Origin: Craterostigma plantagineum
Taxonomy: Eukaryota > Streptophyta > Magnoliopsida > Lamiales > Linderniaceae
DNA length: 64,000 bases
NCBI GenBank assembly: GCA_027422505.1
Contig: JAPQWV010001623.1
Coordinates: 1-64,000, forward strand
Direction: 5' to 3'
Of the stretch, positions 8,601-19,697 are shown piece by piece. The translations under genes were made by a program, and so were the position numbers. The notes beneath the pieces are model-generated. The model did not search any database and was not told where the DNA came from. It saw only the letters and a program-made list of their open reading frames with translations. How positions within the stretch are numbered: position 1 is the stretch's first letter; each line of letters opens with the position of its first letter.

Positions 8601-11600
8601 GAGGGCTCGGGATCCTGACGAGGTGCTTCAACGTACATCCGAGGCGACGACAGAAGAAATCCCGTTTACTGAAGCTATACCTCGAACCTTAAAGATTTGA
8701 TTTATGAAAAATACCAAATGGTATCGGAATAATTCGAAAGACCCCTCGTTACGAATGTCGGAAGTGTAGAATTATTCTGGCAAATTTGGTGTCGATCGGA
8801 AATCGTTCTGATCATCAAACAGTCGAAAGACGGCAGGCTGCTGCTTTACGCGAATGCTAGTTCCGAACCACTGAATTGATTTTACGAAAAATTCCATACG
8901 GCATCGGAATAATTCGTAAGACACCTCATTGCAATGTCGGGAAGCGTAGAATTATTCTGGGAAGTTTGGTATTGATCGGAAATCGTTTCAATCACCAAAT
9001 AGTCGAAAAACTGCTGACTGTTGCTTTATTCGATTAGTTTGGATAAAATTATCAATTCGAATAAATTCGAAATAAATTCGGATTTTGATAATTCGAATTA
9101 ATCTTGGTATCCCGAGGCTTAGGGCAAAATCTCAGGACCTCCGGAGAAGCCAAAGGGCGTTAGGTCTAATATAGATATTAAAAATCGAAAATTCATCACC
9201 CTACGAAGTGTCGCCGAGTTAGTTAAATTCCAGTGACGCTTATTTTACTTGATTAAATAAAAAAATTGAATAAATACTATAACATGAAATGTGGGATAAA
9301 AAAGGTGATAAGTTATGTACTTGATTTTGTTCAAAGATAAACTAGAGAGAAGAGAAACAAAGTGGGTCTAAGTTTTGAACTTCTAAAGCCACGCACGTCA
9401 AGCCACGGGTTCGTTTGACGAGTCCCGACGCCTGATCCAAACTGCGTCTAGCCATCGAGAGCAGTCTCAGAGGTTCGTTCAAGGTCATACCGGCGTGACA
9501 ATCTAGCCCGGAGGCCCCGAGATCCTGACGAGGTGCTTCAACGCACATCCGAGGCGACGACAGATGAAATCTCGTTTACTGAAGCTATACCTCAAACCTT
9601 AACGATTTGATTTATGAAAAATACCAAACGGTATCGGAATAATTCGAAAAACCCCTTGTTATGAAATTCGGGAAGTGTAGAATTATTCTGGAAAATTTGG
9701 TGTCGATCGGAAATCGTTCCGATCATCAAATAGTCGAAAGTCGGCAGGCTGCTGCTTTACTAGAATTGCTAGTTTCGAACCAGTGATTGATTTTACGAAA
9801 AATACCATACGACATCGGAATAATTCGTAAGACACCTCATTGCAATTTCGGGAAGCATAGAATTATTGTGCAACGTTTGGTATTGATTGGAAATCGTTTC
9901 GGTCACCAAATAGTCAAAAAACTGCTGACTGCCGCTTTATTCAATTAGTTTTGATAAAATTATCAATTCGAATAAATTCGAAATAAATTCGAATTGATCT
10001 TGGTCTCCCGAGGCTTAGGGCAGTATCTCAGGACCTCCTGAGAAGCCGAAGGGCGTTAGGTCTAATTTACATATTAAAAATCGAAAATTCGTCACCCTAC
10101 GAAGTGTCGCCGACTTAGTTAAATTCCAATGACGCTTGTTTTACTTGATTAAATAAAAATAATTGAACAAATACTATAACATGAAACATGGGATAAAAAA
10201 GTTGATAAGCTATGTACTTGATTTTGTTCAAAAAACTAGAGAGAAGAGAAACAAAGTGAGTTTAAGTTATGAACTTGTAAAGCCACGTACGTCAAGCCAC
10301 GGGTCCGTTTGACGAGTCCCGACGCCTGATCCAAAATGCGTCTAGCCATCGGGAGAAGTCTCGGAGGTTCGTTCAAGGTGATACCGGCGTAAGAATCTAG
10401 CTCGGAGGCCCCAGGATCCTGACGAGGTGCTTCAACGTACATCCGAGGCGGCAACAGAAGAAATCCCGTTTACTGAAGCTATACCTCGAACCTTAACGAT
10501 TTCATTTACGGAAAATACCAAATGGTATCGGAATAATTCGGAGGACCCCTCGTTACAAATGCTGGGAAGTGTAGAATTATTCGGAATAATTTGGTGTCGA
10601 TCGAAAATCGTTCCGATCATCAAATAGTCGAAAGACGGAAGGCTGCCACTTTACTCGAATTGATAGTTTCAGACCAATGAATTGATTTTACGAAAAATAC
10701 CATACGACATCAGAATAATTCGTAAGACACCTCATTGCGATGTCGTGAAGTGTAGAATTATTTTGAGAAGTTTGGTATTGATCGGAAATCGTTTCGGTCA
10801 CCAAATAGTCGAAAAACTGCTGACTGCCGCTTTATTCGATTAGTTTCGATAAAATTATCAATTCGAATAAATTCGAAATGAATTCGAATTTTGATAATTC
10901 AAATTAATCTTGGTCTCCCGAGGCTTAGGGCAGTATGTCAGGACCTCCGGAGAAGCCGAAGGGCATTAGGTCTAATTTAGATATTAAAAATCGAAAATTC
11001 GTCACCCTACGAAGTGTCGCCAACTTAGTTAAATTCCAGTGACGCATGTTTTACTTGATTAAATAAAAAAATTGAATAAATAATAGAACATGAAACGTGG
11101 GATAAAAAAGGTGATAAGCTATGTACTTGATTTTGTTCAAAATAAACTAGAGAGAAGAGAAACAAAGTGAGTTTAAGTTTTGAACTTCTAAAGCCACGCA
11201 CGTCAAGCCACAGGTTCGTTTGACGAGTCCCGACGCCTGATCCAAACAGCGTCTAGCCTTCGAGAGCAGTCTCGGACATTCGTTCAAGGTCATACCGGCG
11301 TGACAATCTAGCCCGGAGGCCCCGAGATCCTGACGAGGTGCTTCAACGTACATCCGAGGCGGCAACAGAAGAAATCCCGTTTACTGAAGCTATACCTCGA
11401 ACCTTAACGATTTCATTTACGGAAAATACCAAACGGTATCAGAATAATTCGGTGGACCCCTCGTTACAATGCTGGGAAGTGTAGAATTATTCTGAATAAT
11501 TTGGTGTCGATCGAAAATCGTTCCGATCATCAAATAGTCGAAAGACGGAAGGCTGCCACTTTACTCGAACTGATAGTTTCAGACCAATGAATTGATTTTA

Positions 11601-12830
11601 CGAAAAATAGCATACGACATCAGAATAATTCGTAAGACACCTCATTGCGATGTCGTGAAGTGTAGAATTAGTTTGAGAAGTTTGGTATTGATCGGAAATC
11701 GTTTCGGTCACCAAATAGTCGAAAAACTGCTGACTGTCGCTTTATTCGATTAGTTTCGATAAAATTATCAATTCGAATAAATTCGAAATGAATTCGAATT
11801 TTGATAATTCAAATTAATCTTGGTCTCCCGAGGCTTAGGGCAGTATGTCAGGACCTCCGGAGAAGCCGAAGGGCATTAGGTCTAATTTAGATATTAAAAA
11901 TCGAAAATTCGTCACCCTACGAAGTGTCGCCAACTTAGTTAAATTCCAGTGACGCATGTTTTACTTGATTAAATAAAAAAATTGAATAAATAATAGAACA
12001 TGAAACGTGGGATAAAAAAGGTGATAAGCTATGTACTTGATTTTGTTCAAAATAAACTAGAGAGAAGAGAAACAAAGTGAGTTTAAGTTTTGAACTTCTA
12101 AAGCCACGCACGTCAAGCCACAGGTTCGTTTGACGAGTCCCGACGCCTGATCCAAACAGCGTCTAGCCTTCGAGAGCAGTCTCGGACATTCGTTCAAGGT
12201 CATACCGGCGTGACAATCTAGCCCGGAGGCCCCGAGATCCTGACGAGGTGCTTCAACGTACATCCGAGGCGAGGACAGAAGAAATCCCGTTTACTGAAGC
12301 TATACCTCGAACCTTAACGATTTGATTTATGAAAATACCAAACGGTATCGGAATAATTCGGAGGACCCCTTGTTACGAATGTCAGAAAGTGTAAAATTAT
12401 TCTGGAAAATTTGGTGTCGATCGGAAATCATTCCGATCGTCAAATAGTCGAAAGACGGCAGGCTGCCGCTTTACTCGAATTGATAGTTTCGAACCAATGA
12501 ATTGATTTTACAAAAAAAATATCATACGACATCGGAATAATTCGCAAGACCCCTCGTTACGAATGACGGGAAGTGTAGAATTATTCTAGAAAATTTGGTA
12601 TGATCGGAAATCGTTTCGGTCACCAAATAGTCGGAAACCTGCTAACTGTCGTGTTATTCGATTAGTTTGGATAAAGTTATCAATTCGAATAAATTCGTAA
12701 TAAATTCGAATTTTGAAAATTTGAATTAATCGAGGTCTCCCGAGGCTTTGGGCAGTATCTAGGGACCTCGGGAGAAGCCGAAGGGCGTTAGGTCGAATTT
12801 AGATATTAAAAATAAAAAATTCGTCACCCT
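5618..12830. repeat. Satellite-like tandem array, 8 units of ~0.9 kb (left copy)
   Basis: The anchor GTCACCCT falls at 6482, 7388, 8288, 9195, 10091, 11001, 11911 and 12823, giving units of 896-912 bp plus a first unit from about 5618. Units 7 and 8 (11001-11911 and 11911 on) are almost identical over their first part. Inside each unit two ~180-bp half-repeats follow each other (for example GAAAAATACC at about 6898 and 7079), each with a shared GGAAGTGTAGA...GATCGGAAATCG core. AATTCGAATAAATTCGAAAT lies near the end of each unit. No protein domain was found. A 68-73 codon minus-strand frame recurs in most units but looks like a by-product of the repeat. Confidence 0.93.
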
Positions 12831-12998
12831 GCTCGGTTCATAATGCGCTTCCACTAACGCCACGTTGCGCTGTTCGGGGGCCGGCGTCAAGTATAGTATG
12901 TCGTGATTAATAGTGTGCTTCAGATATCTCAACACTCTTTTTAGTGCTACCCAGTGGCCACTAACCAGGTTACTTGTAAACCTACTAAGTCTACTAAT
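12831..12998 (-). pseudogene. Ty1-copia RNase H-region remnant (distal part)
   Basis: On the minus strand this encodes the stretch before and into copia RNase H: SRLSRFTSNLVSGHW, then VLRYLKHTIN. It is continuous in sense with 22196 onward once the chromovirus is set aside. It ends abruptly at the array. The host copia element is thus split by a later gypsy insertion. Confidence 0.8.
12994..12998 (+). repeat. Target site duplication CTAAT, left
   Basis: CTAAT directly precedes the TG of the 5' LTR and is repeated at 22191-22195 after the CA of the 3' LTR. A 5-bp duplication is normal for gypsy integrase. Confidence 0.9.
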
Positions 12999-15277
12999 TG
13001 TAATACCCGTAAAATTAGTACGTGATTATTTTGTAATGTTCGAAATTAATGAAGATGATTTTCGAACGAAACCAAATTTTCGGGAGCAAACCGAAAATAT
13101 TAGTTGGGCCTAAATTGTTTAGGAAGTCCAAGTAATTTATAAAGAAAATGACCCAAGTCAAATATTAAGGCCCAAATATAGGGATATTAATTAACCAATT
13201 ATTAATTAATCAAGCATGGAAAATCACGTAGGTGTGTGATGACCTACTTTGAGGTTAGAGTCTCACCACCTTAAACAACCAATCAAAAGTAAAAGTGAGC
13301 AAGGATAATTAAAACCTTTACTTAATATCAATGGAAAGCCACGTTGAAGGGATATACTTACATGCTTGGCAAAGATAGACTTACGATTTGAAAGGTTAGT
13401 AACACACCCTAAGTGATAACCGAGAACTTCAATAAGTAATCCTCACTTGTATTTTCCAAGAACAAAACGTGAAAGGAACGAGAGGGGCGGAGAATATTTT
13501 TGGTAAGCTAACATTTTGAATTAACTTATAAATATTCTATAAGCTAACGTGTTAACACCTTACATGGTTTGATGAAATTTCATTAAGCCGAAAGAAGAAA
13601 ATACGAAGGAGGAGCAGATCCTAGCAAGCTTGACCAACTTTTCAGCCTAGGGAATTAATCAAAATTAGGCTTGGAGGCTAGGTAGGTGGTTTTTAACCCC
13701 TACAAACCCTTTTTAAACCGTATTCTTTTCCGTAAAAATACTAAGATTCGATTGGAAGGCCATTCGAATTAGAAGATTTGAGCTTTATGATTTTGTTAAA
13801 TTTTCGTTACGTGTTATACGTGAATTCGAACTCAATATATGAGTTCTTTTATGTGTTTATGTGAATCGGGTGATTTTTTTAGGGTTTTATTATAAGTATT
13901 TGAAGGAATCGACCAATTATTAAGTTTCGGGCGATTTTGAAATCGGGCGATAATTACTTTCAGTTTCGGGCGATTTTAAATCGCGAGACTGAGTTAATTC
14001 GCAAAATCGAGTGGAAAATAGGTCTTAATTGAATAGAAAATTGGACGATTTGGAGTTTCGGATCGCAGAAGTATTTCGCGGGCCAAAATTTATTTTCGCA
14101 GTGTGTAAAAACAGGTTTCGCGGGCCAGAAGTCGGGTTTCGCGGGCTGAGGGGATTCGCGAATAGTGAGAGGCACTGCGGGCAGACTTTGAGTTTCGCGG
14201 GCCGATTTCAAATCGTGGGTGATTCCTGTGAGGGAGTCGGGCTTTCGTGGGCTTAAAATCGGGTTTCGCGGGTCTGATCAATTGATTTGCAAAATCGGCG
14301 AAAGCCTCACGAAATCTGGCGTTGACCGTTCTTTTGCGGGTTGACCAGAAATTTTAAAAGTGGGTTTCAGGCGAAATTAGTTTTGGGCCTTGACCAATTT
14401 TGGAGTGTGTTGACCAGCGGACTTATTTTGGGCTTTTGCCCAATTTTCGACCCAAACATTTAAACTAAAATTACCTTAGGCCCAAATCATTTTAAAATAG
14501 AACATTGTCGTACTATAACGTATATTTCAGGTCAACCGATACTTTAAATTATAGATCTTATTTTTGGATTTAAATCATCGCGACACCCATCTACTCGGGA
14601 CTGAGCCACCCGAGGTGCACACCACCGCATATTATTTGGCTCAGGGACGGCCGACAGATGTGAGATGCCTGTCTACTCGGGTTGGTGGTAGGCCACTCGG
14701 GGAACAGTCGTCGGGTTGAGATTGTGTGCGGAAGGAGCGACCCGGTATGGCCGGCGTGGGCTACCGCATGATTATGGCGTACCTTTCCATTGCGCGCGTG
14801 GGTGCTGAGTCTAGCCGAGGGCCCTGTTATGTATTGATATGTGTAATAGGTTGAGCGTGCATATTTCATGTGTGAGGACATGGGATTGGGTTGAGTACAC
14901 GCACGCATATGCATTACATGTTTTACTGCCACCTACTGGGCATTTTTGCTCAGGGTTGTTTTTTCAGGTGGGACTGAGCCCGACACTGATGGGTGTCAGG
15001 GTTGAGATATAGGCTGGCTGGCGGCGGTGACTCCACGGGCTTTTGAGGGCGGAGCGGTACATGGGACGCGACCTGTGGAGAGGCATAGGATAGTGTAGTC
15101 GGGTTTTGATTTTTTTGGGCTTCGGCCCGTTGTATTATATTGACGCACTTTTGTAGACCCGACTTAGTTTATATATGTTTATTATTTTCATTAAAAAGTT
15201 TTTAATAAATCGGGTCCTCCGCGACTTTCGTTGCGGAAATCCGCCAATTATTCTAATTAGGAAGTAGGGTCGCCACA
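12999..15277 (+). mobile_element. Chromovirus 5' LTR (2279 bp)
   Basis: It begins TGTAATACCCG and ends GGTCGCCACA. Compared with the 3' LTR it lacks about 210 bp that lie at 21279-21493, just before GCGACACCCATCTACTCG. The word TTTCGCGGG occurs five times at about 14073-14270, forming a loose GC-rich cluster. The 5' LTR of the right copy has the same deletion. Confidence 0.93.
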
Positions 15278-15279
15278 GG

Positions 15280-15291
15280 TGGTATCAGAGC
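15280..15291 (+). other. Chromovirus primer binding site (initiator Met tRNA)
   Basis: TGGTATCAGAGC lies two bases after the LTR end, the usual site for Tekay/Del elements. Confidence 0.92.
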
Positions 15292-15430
15292 GTTAGGTTT
15301 TAGATTCTGAAGACTGTCCATGTACTGCCGCTCAGAAGCAGGGAGAACCAGCCTCGCCTGTAAGTATTACGTGTTTCGATGTGACTATGTGTTCTTACTT
15401 GCTCGTTTATGTGTTATATAGTATCTGGAA

Positions 15431-16550
15431 ATGTCGAGAGGAAGACCTAGACGAGAGTTCGTAGGGGCGAGTCGGCGGGACGAACCTGAGTCCTCGACTC
15501 GCGAACGTGATACTATCAATCGTCTGATAGAACTAATCCAACGACAGTCAGACCAGATCAATGACCTGATCAATCACCGAAGCTCATCTGAACGTCGTAC
15601 CTCCCCACAGCCTGATAGAGTGGAAATTATTGGGTAGAGGTTTCGTAAACTGAATCCTCCTAACTTCGCTGAGCCCGCTAACCCTGCAGTGGCCGAGGAT
15701 TGGATCGGTACCATAGAGGATCTCTTTATCTATAGCCGGGTACCGAATAACAAGAAAGTTTTGTGCGTCGTTTCCCTACTTCGGGGAAGCGCGCGGTTCT
15801 GGTGGAACACCGTGAAGGTGTTAGAAGATCCGGCTACTATGACGTGGGAACGCTTCAGGGAAATCTTTTATGAAAAGTACTTCACTGCTCACGACCAAGA
15901 GCAGCGAATGTACGAATTTATGAATCTGAAGCAAGGGCGAATGCCGGTTGCGGAATATATCCGTAGATTTGAGGAGCTATCCCGGTTTGCTCCTTATCTC
16001 GTAGCGACGAATGCTCTGAAAGTTACGAGGGGGACTGAAACCCGAATTCTACCGAGACCTCAGCGTGGCGGGTGTGCGCCAGCTGGAATTCCGCCAGGCG
16101 ACAGAGCGTGCCTTAATAGCTGAGCAGGCGGAAGGCGTTGTGAGAGAGTCCCAGCAAGCGAATCGGAAGAGGGAGAGTCAACAGGGAGGAAGCAGCCAGA
16201 AGCGGCAATTCTTCGGCAAGGGTCCGAAGAATAAAGGTAGTCGGCCATGCCAGCAGATGTGGCGCCCGAACTTTAATCAGGGACCGACCAATGTTCCCTA
16301 CCGACCAGCAATGCCAGCACCACAGTGCCAGCAGTGCGGACGAAATCACTTCGGCATCTGCTACGGACCACGACCGAGCCTGAATCTACAGTGCTTCCGG
16401 TGTGGAAAGACTGGACACACTGCACGGAATTGCACGGAAGGCCAACCTCGACTGCAGAATCAGCCACAAAATCTGATTCGACCTCCACCTGTACCTGCAC
16501 GAGTGTTCACACTGACCAACGAGGAGGCAGAGGCGAACCAAGCCGAATGA
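15431..16550 (+). pseudogene. Chromovirus gag, broken (left copy)
   Basis: The ATG at 15431 starts an Arg-rich Gag N-terminus (MSRGRPRREF). The frame is stopped at 15635 by a TAG where the right copy has GAG, and shifted again near 16028 by loss of 8 bases. The capsid part (DWIGTIEDLF, SLLRGSARFWW) and the zinc knuckle (CFRCGKTGHTARNC, about 16393-16434), preceded by a second Cys pair motif (CQQCGRNHFGIC), remain readable in pieces. The frame ends with TGA at 16548 where pol should continue. Gag would form the virus-like particle and bind RNA. Confidence 0.88.
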
Positions 16551-16551
16551 T

Positions 16552-16926
16552 TACGACATCATATTCGGGATGGATTGGCTCTCGAAGTACGGAGCAATCA
16601 TAGACTGTGTGAAGAAAGTGGTTCGGTTTCAATCGACCGAGGGAGGGGAGTTCGAATTTTCTGGAAAGACGAACAATAAATCAATCCCTAGGATTTCTAC
16701 TTTGAAAGCTCAGCGACTCGTTAATACGGGTTGCGAATCTTTCCTAGTTTTTGCGGTAAAGGCTGAGGAGTCTTCTCAACCGAAGCTTGAGGAGGTTCCA
16801 GTAGTAAATGAATATCCCGATGTATTTCCCGAGGATCTTCCGGGACTACCGCCGGATCAGGAGATTGAATTCGTAATCGATCTTGTGCCTGGAGCTGCCC
16901 CGATCTCTAATCTCCGTATCGGTTAG
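16552..16926 (+). pseudogene. Chromovirus protease remnant and start of reverse transcriptase
   Basis: The sequence resumes at the very end of the protease region (DIIFGMDWLSKYGA) directly after the gag stop. The catalytic protease core with its D-S/T-G is missing, an in-place deletion shared with the right copy. It continues through the linker to reverse transcriptase (YPDVFPEDLPGLPPD) and stops at 16924 because of a 1-base deletion near 16912 relative to the right copy. Confidence 0.85.
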
Positions 16927-17005
16927 CACCGAATGAGTTACGAGAACTGAAGGAACAATTGGAAGATTTGTTGCAAAAGGGTTTCATTCAACCCAGTTTC
17001 TCGCC

Positions 17006-18109
17006 TTGGGAGCCCCGATACTTTTTGTTAAGAAGAAAGATGGGTTGATGTGGATGTGCATCGATTATCGTGAACTCAATAAAAGCACGATAAAGAACAA
17101 GTATCCGTTGCCGAGGATAGACGATTTATTCGACCAACTCCAAGGGGCGACGGTATTCTCGAAGATCGACCTACGTTCTGGCTATCATCAATTAAGGATC
17201 CGTGAGGCGGATGTTCCCAAGACTGCGTTTAGCACGAGGTACGGCCACTACGAATTCTTGGTCATGCCTTTCGGGCTAACGAATGCTCCTGCTGCTTTCA
17301 TGGATCTGATGAATCGGGTATTCAAGGAGTTCCTAGACCGCTTCGTTATCGTATTTATAGACGATATCCTCGTACACTCGAAGACGAAGGAGGAACACGA
17401 GGAACATCTAAAAACGGTTCTTGGAATCCTTCGAGAGAAACAGTTGTTCGCCAAGTTTAAGAAATGTGAATTCTGGTTGGAACAAGTGGCATTTCTGGGG
17501 CACATCATTTCGGGGAGCGGAATTTCGGTGGACCCCAGCAAGATTGAGGCGATAGAAAATTGGCCACGACCGACCACTCCCACGGAGGTTAGAAGTTTTC
17601 TCGGGCTTGCTGGATACTATCGGAAGTTTATCAAAGATTTTTCCAGTATAGCCTCAACGCTCACAAACCTGACGAAGAAGAACGTTCCGTACAAATGGAT
17701 TGAAGAATGTGAGCAAAGTTTTCAGGAGTTGAAGAAGAGACTGACGACTGCTCCAGTCTTAGCAATACCTTCGGGTACTGAAGGATTTTCGGTATATAGC
17801 GACGCCTCGAAGAATGGCTTGGGGTGTGTATTAATGCAAAACGGGAAGGTAATTGCATATGCCTCCCGACAGTTGAAACCATACGAGAAGAATTACCACA
17901 CACATGATCTTGAACTCGCCGCAGTAGTGTTTGCTCTCAAAATCTGGCGACACTATCTGTACGGAGAAAGGTGCGAGATCTTCACAGATCATAAGAGCCT
18001 AAAGTACTTCTTCACACAGAAGGAGTTGAATATGAGGCAAAGACGATGGCTCGAACTAGTGAAGGACTACGACTGTGTGATAAATTATCTCCCAGAAAAG
18101 CTAACGTAG
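17006..18109 (+). pseudogene. Chromovirus reverse transcriptase and RNase H segment (left copy)
   Basis: A 367-codon open stretch. Reverse transcriptase motifs: [30 protein letters not shown] and the active-site FIDDIL. RNase H follows with [16 protein letters not shown] and FTDHKSL, holding the expected acidic residues. The frame runs into a stop at 18107, where one base appears missing in the link to integrase (also in the right copy). There is no ATG start: the domain is normally part of a Gag-Pol polyprotein. This is the longest intact pol piece in the window; here the left copy is better than the right. Confidence 0.92.
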
Positions 18110-18149
18110 TCGCAGATGCGTTGAGCCGGAAAGCCGTGAATACTGAATT

Positions 18150-19481
18150 GTGTCAACTTGGAGTCGAAGTAATTCACTTGGGGAGATTGAGACGAGCTTG
18201 GCAGCGTTGACTCTCAAACCGACGCTGTTAGATCGGATCATTGAGGCGCAAAAAGCAGACGAGCTGTACTTGAAAATTCGAGATGAACAAGATGGAGACG
18301 CCCCATCAGAATTCCAATTCCGAGAAGACGGGAGCTTACGATTCAGAAATCGTTTGTATGTGCCTAAAGATGAAGAAATCCGCCGAACATTGATGACTGA
18401 GGCACACACGACGACCTACTCAGTACATCCTGGTGCAACGAAGATGTATCGAGACTTGAGATTGAATTACTGGTGGCCTGGAATGAAAAGAGATGTTGCT
18501 GCATTCGTAAGTCGATGCCTGATTAGCCAACAGATTAAGGCAGAACATCAAAGGCCGGCAGGAATGTTGCAACCTTTGACGGTTCCTGAGTGGAAGTGGG
18601 ACCACATAACCATGGATTTTGTCGTCGGATTACCCAAGACGGTAAAAGGACATGATGCAATTTGGGTAGTCATTGATAGACTGACGAAGTCTGCCCACTT
18701 TCTACCGATCAACCAGACTTATCCCATGGAGAAGTTCGCAGAGCTATACATTCAAGAAATAGTGAGACTATATGGGATTCCGATGTCGATCGTTTCCGAT
18801 CGAGACTCGAGATTTCTGTCTCAATTCTGGGGGAGCTTACAGAAGGCTCTAGGGACCAAACTGTCGTTTAGTTCAGCCTATCATCCATAGACAGACGGGC
18901 AATCGGAACGAACGATCCAGACGCTCGAAGACATGTTAAGGGCGTGTGTTCTGGATTTTCGTGGAAGCTGGAGTAAGTATCTCCCGTTGATCGAATTTTC
19001 ATATAACAACAGCTATCAAGTGACGATAGAGATGGCACCTTACGAGGTCTTGTATGGGCATAAATGTCGATCCCCAGTCCATTGGGATGAAATCGGCGAG
19101 AAGTCGCTGTTAGGTCCCGAAATGATTCGTGAGATGACCGAAGCTGTTAGTAAAATTCGGGAGAGAATGCAAACGGCTCAAAGTCGTCAGAAGAGTTACG
19201 CGGATAAGAGACGGAGGCCATTAGAGTTCGAAGAAGGTGATCAAGTGTTTCTCAAGATATCACCTATGAAGGGTGTTAAGCGTTTCGGACGAAAAGGAAA
19301 GCTGAGTCCGAGATACATAGGACCTTTTAACATTTTGAAAAGAGTCGGCGAAGTAGCGTATCAGTTAGAATTGCCGACGTCTCTAGCACAAGTTCATGAC
19401 GTCTTCCACGTATCTACGTACGGAAGTACGTTTCGGACCCGAGTCATGTGCTACGAAGTGAAATGCTTCATCAACAATTGA
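18150..19481 (+). pseudogene. Chromovirus integrase, zinc domain to C-terminal domain, broken
   Basis: Zinc-binding part: HPGATKMYRDL...SRCLISQQ, in which the second Cys of the HHCC set reads Ser. Catalytic core: TMDFVVGLP with the first Asp, VSDRDSRF with the second, and the GQSERT Glu after a nonsense TAG at 18888 (Gln position in SSAYHP). The frame resumes at 18933 with GPFNILKRVGEVAYQL and HDVFHVS, then shifts and reads through non-native residues to 19481. All of these lesions are also in the right copy. It would insert the cDNA into the genome if intact. Confidence 0.88.
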
Positions 19482-19663
19482 AACCGGACTTGAGTTACGA
19501 AGAAAAGCCGGTAGAGATTTTAATGTATGAGGTGAAGCGACTTCGGAACAAGAACATCCCCCTAGTGAAGGTGCTGTGGCGAAACCAAGCGGTCGAAGAA
19601 GCCACTTGGGAACGAGAAGATGAAATGCGCGAGAAATACCCCGAGTTGTTTTCGACGACTTAA
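19448..19663 (+). pseudogene. Chromodomain at the integrase C-terminus
   Basis: After the frameshift the frame carries PVEILMYEVKRLRNKNIPLVKVLW and EEATWEREDEMREKYPELF, a chromodomain of the type fused to integrase in plant chromoviruses. It would direct integration toward particular chromatin. The frame ends with a stop at 19661, 23 bases before the polypurine tract. Confidence 0.88.
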
Positions 19664-19685
19664 ATTTCGGGGACGAAATTTCTGT

Positions 19686-19697
19686 AAAGGGGGAGGA
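19686..19697 (+). other. Chromovirus polypurine tract
   Basis: AAAGGGGGAGGA lies directly before the TG of the 3' LTR; it is the plus-strand primer site. Confidence 0.92.

Noticed and set aside
5618..12830. Possible CRISPR array
   Set aside because: Repeats are ~900 bp head-to-tail without unique spacers, and the setting is a plant genome.
14591..14932. Minus-strand 113-codon frame in the chromovirus LTR (also 21581, 49979, 56977)
   Set aside because: It lies inside an LTR in antisense, and length differs between LTR copies because of stops; no domain.
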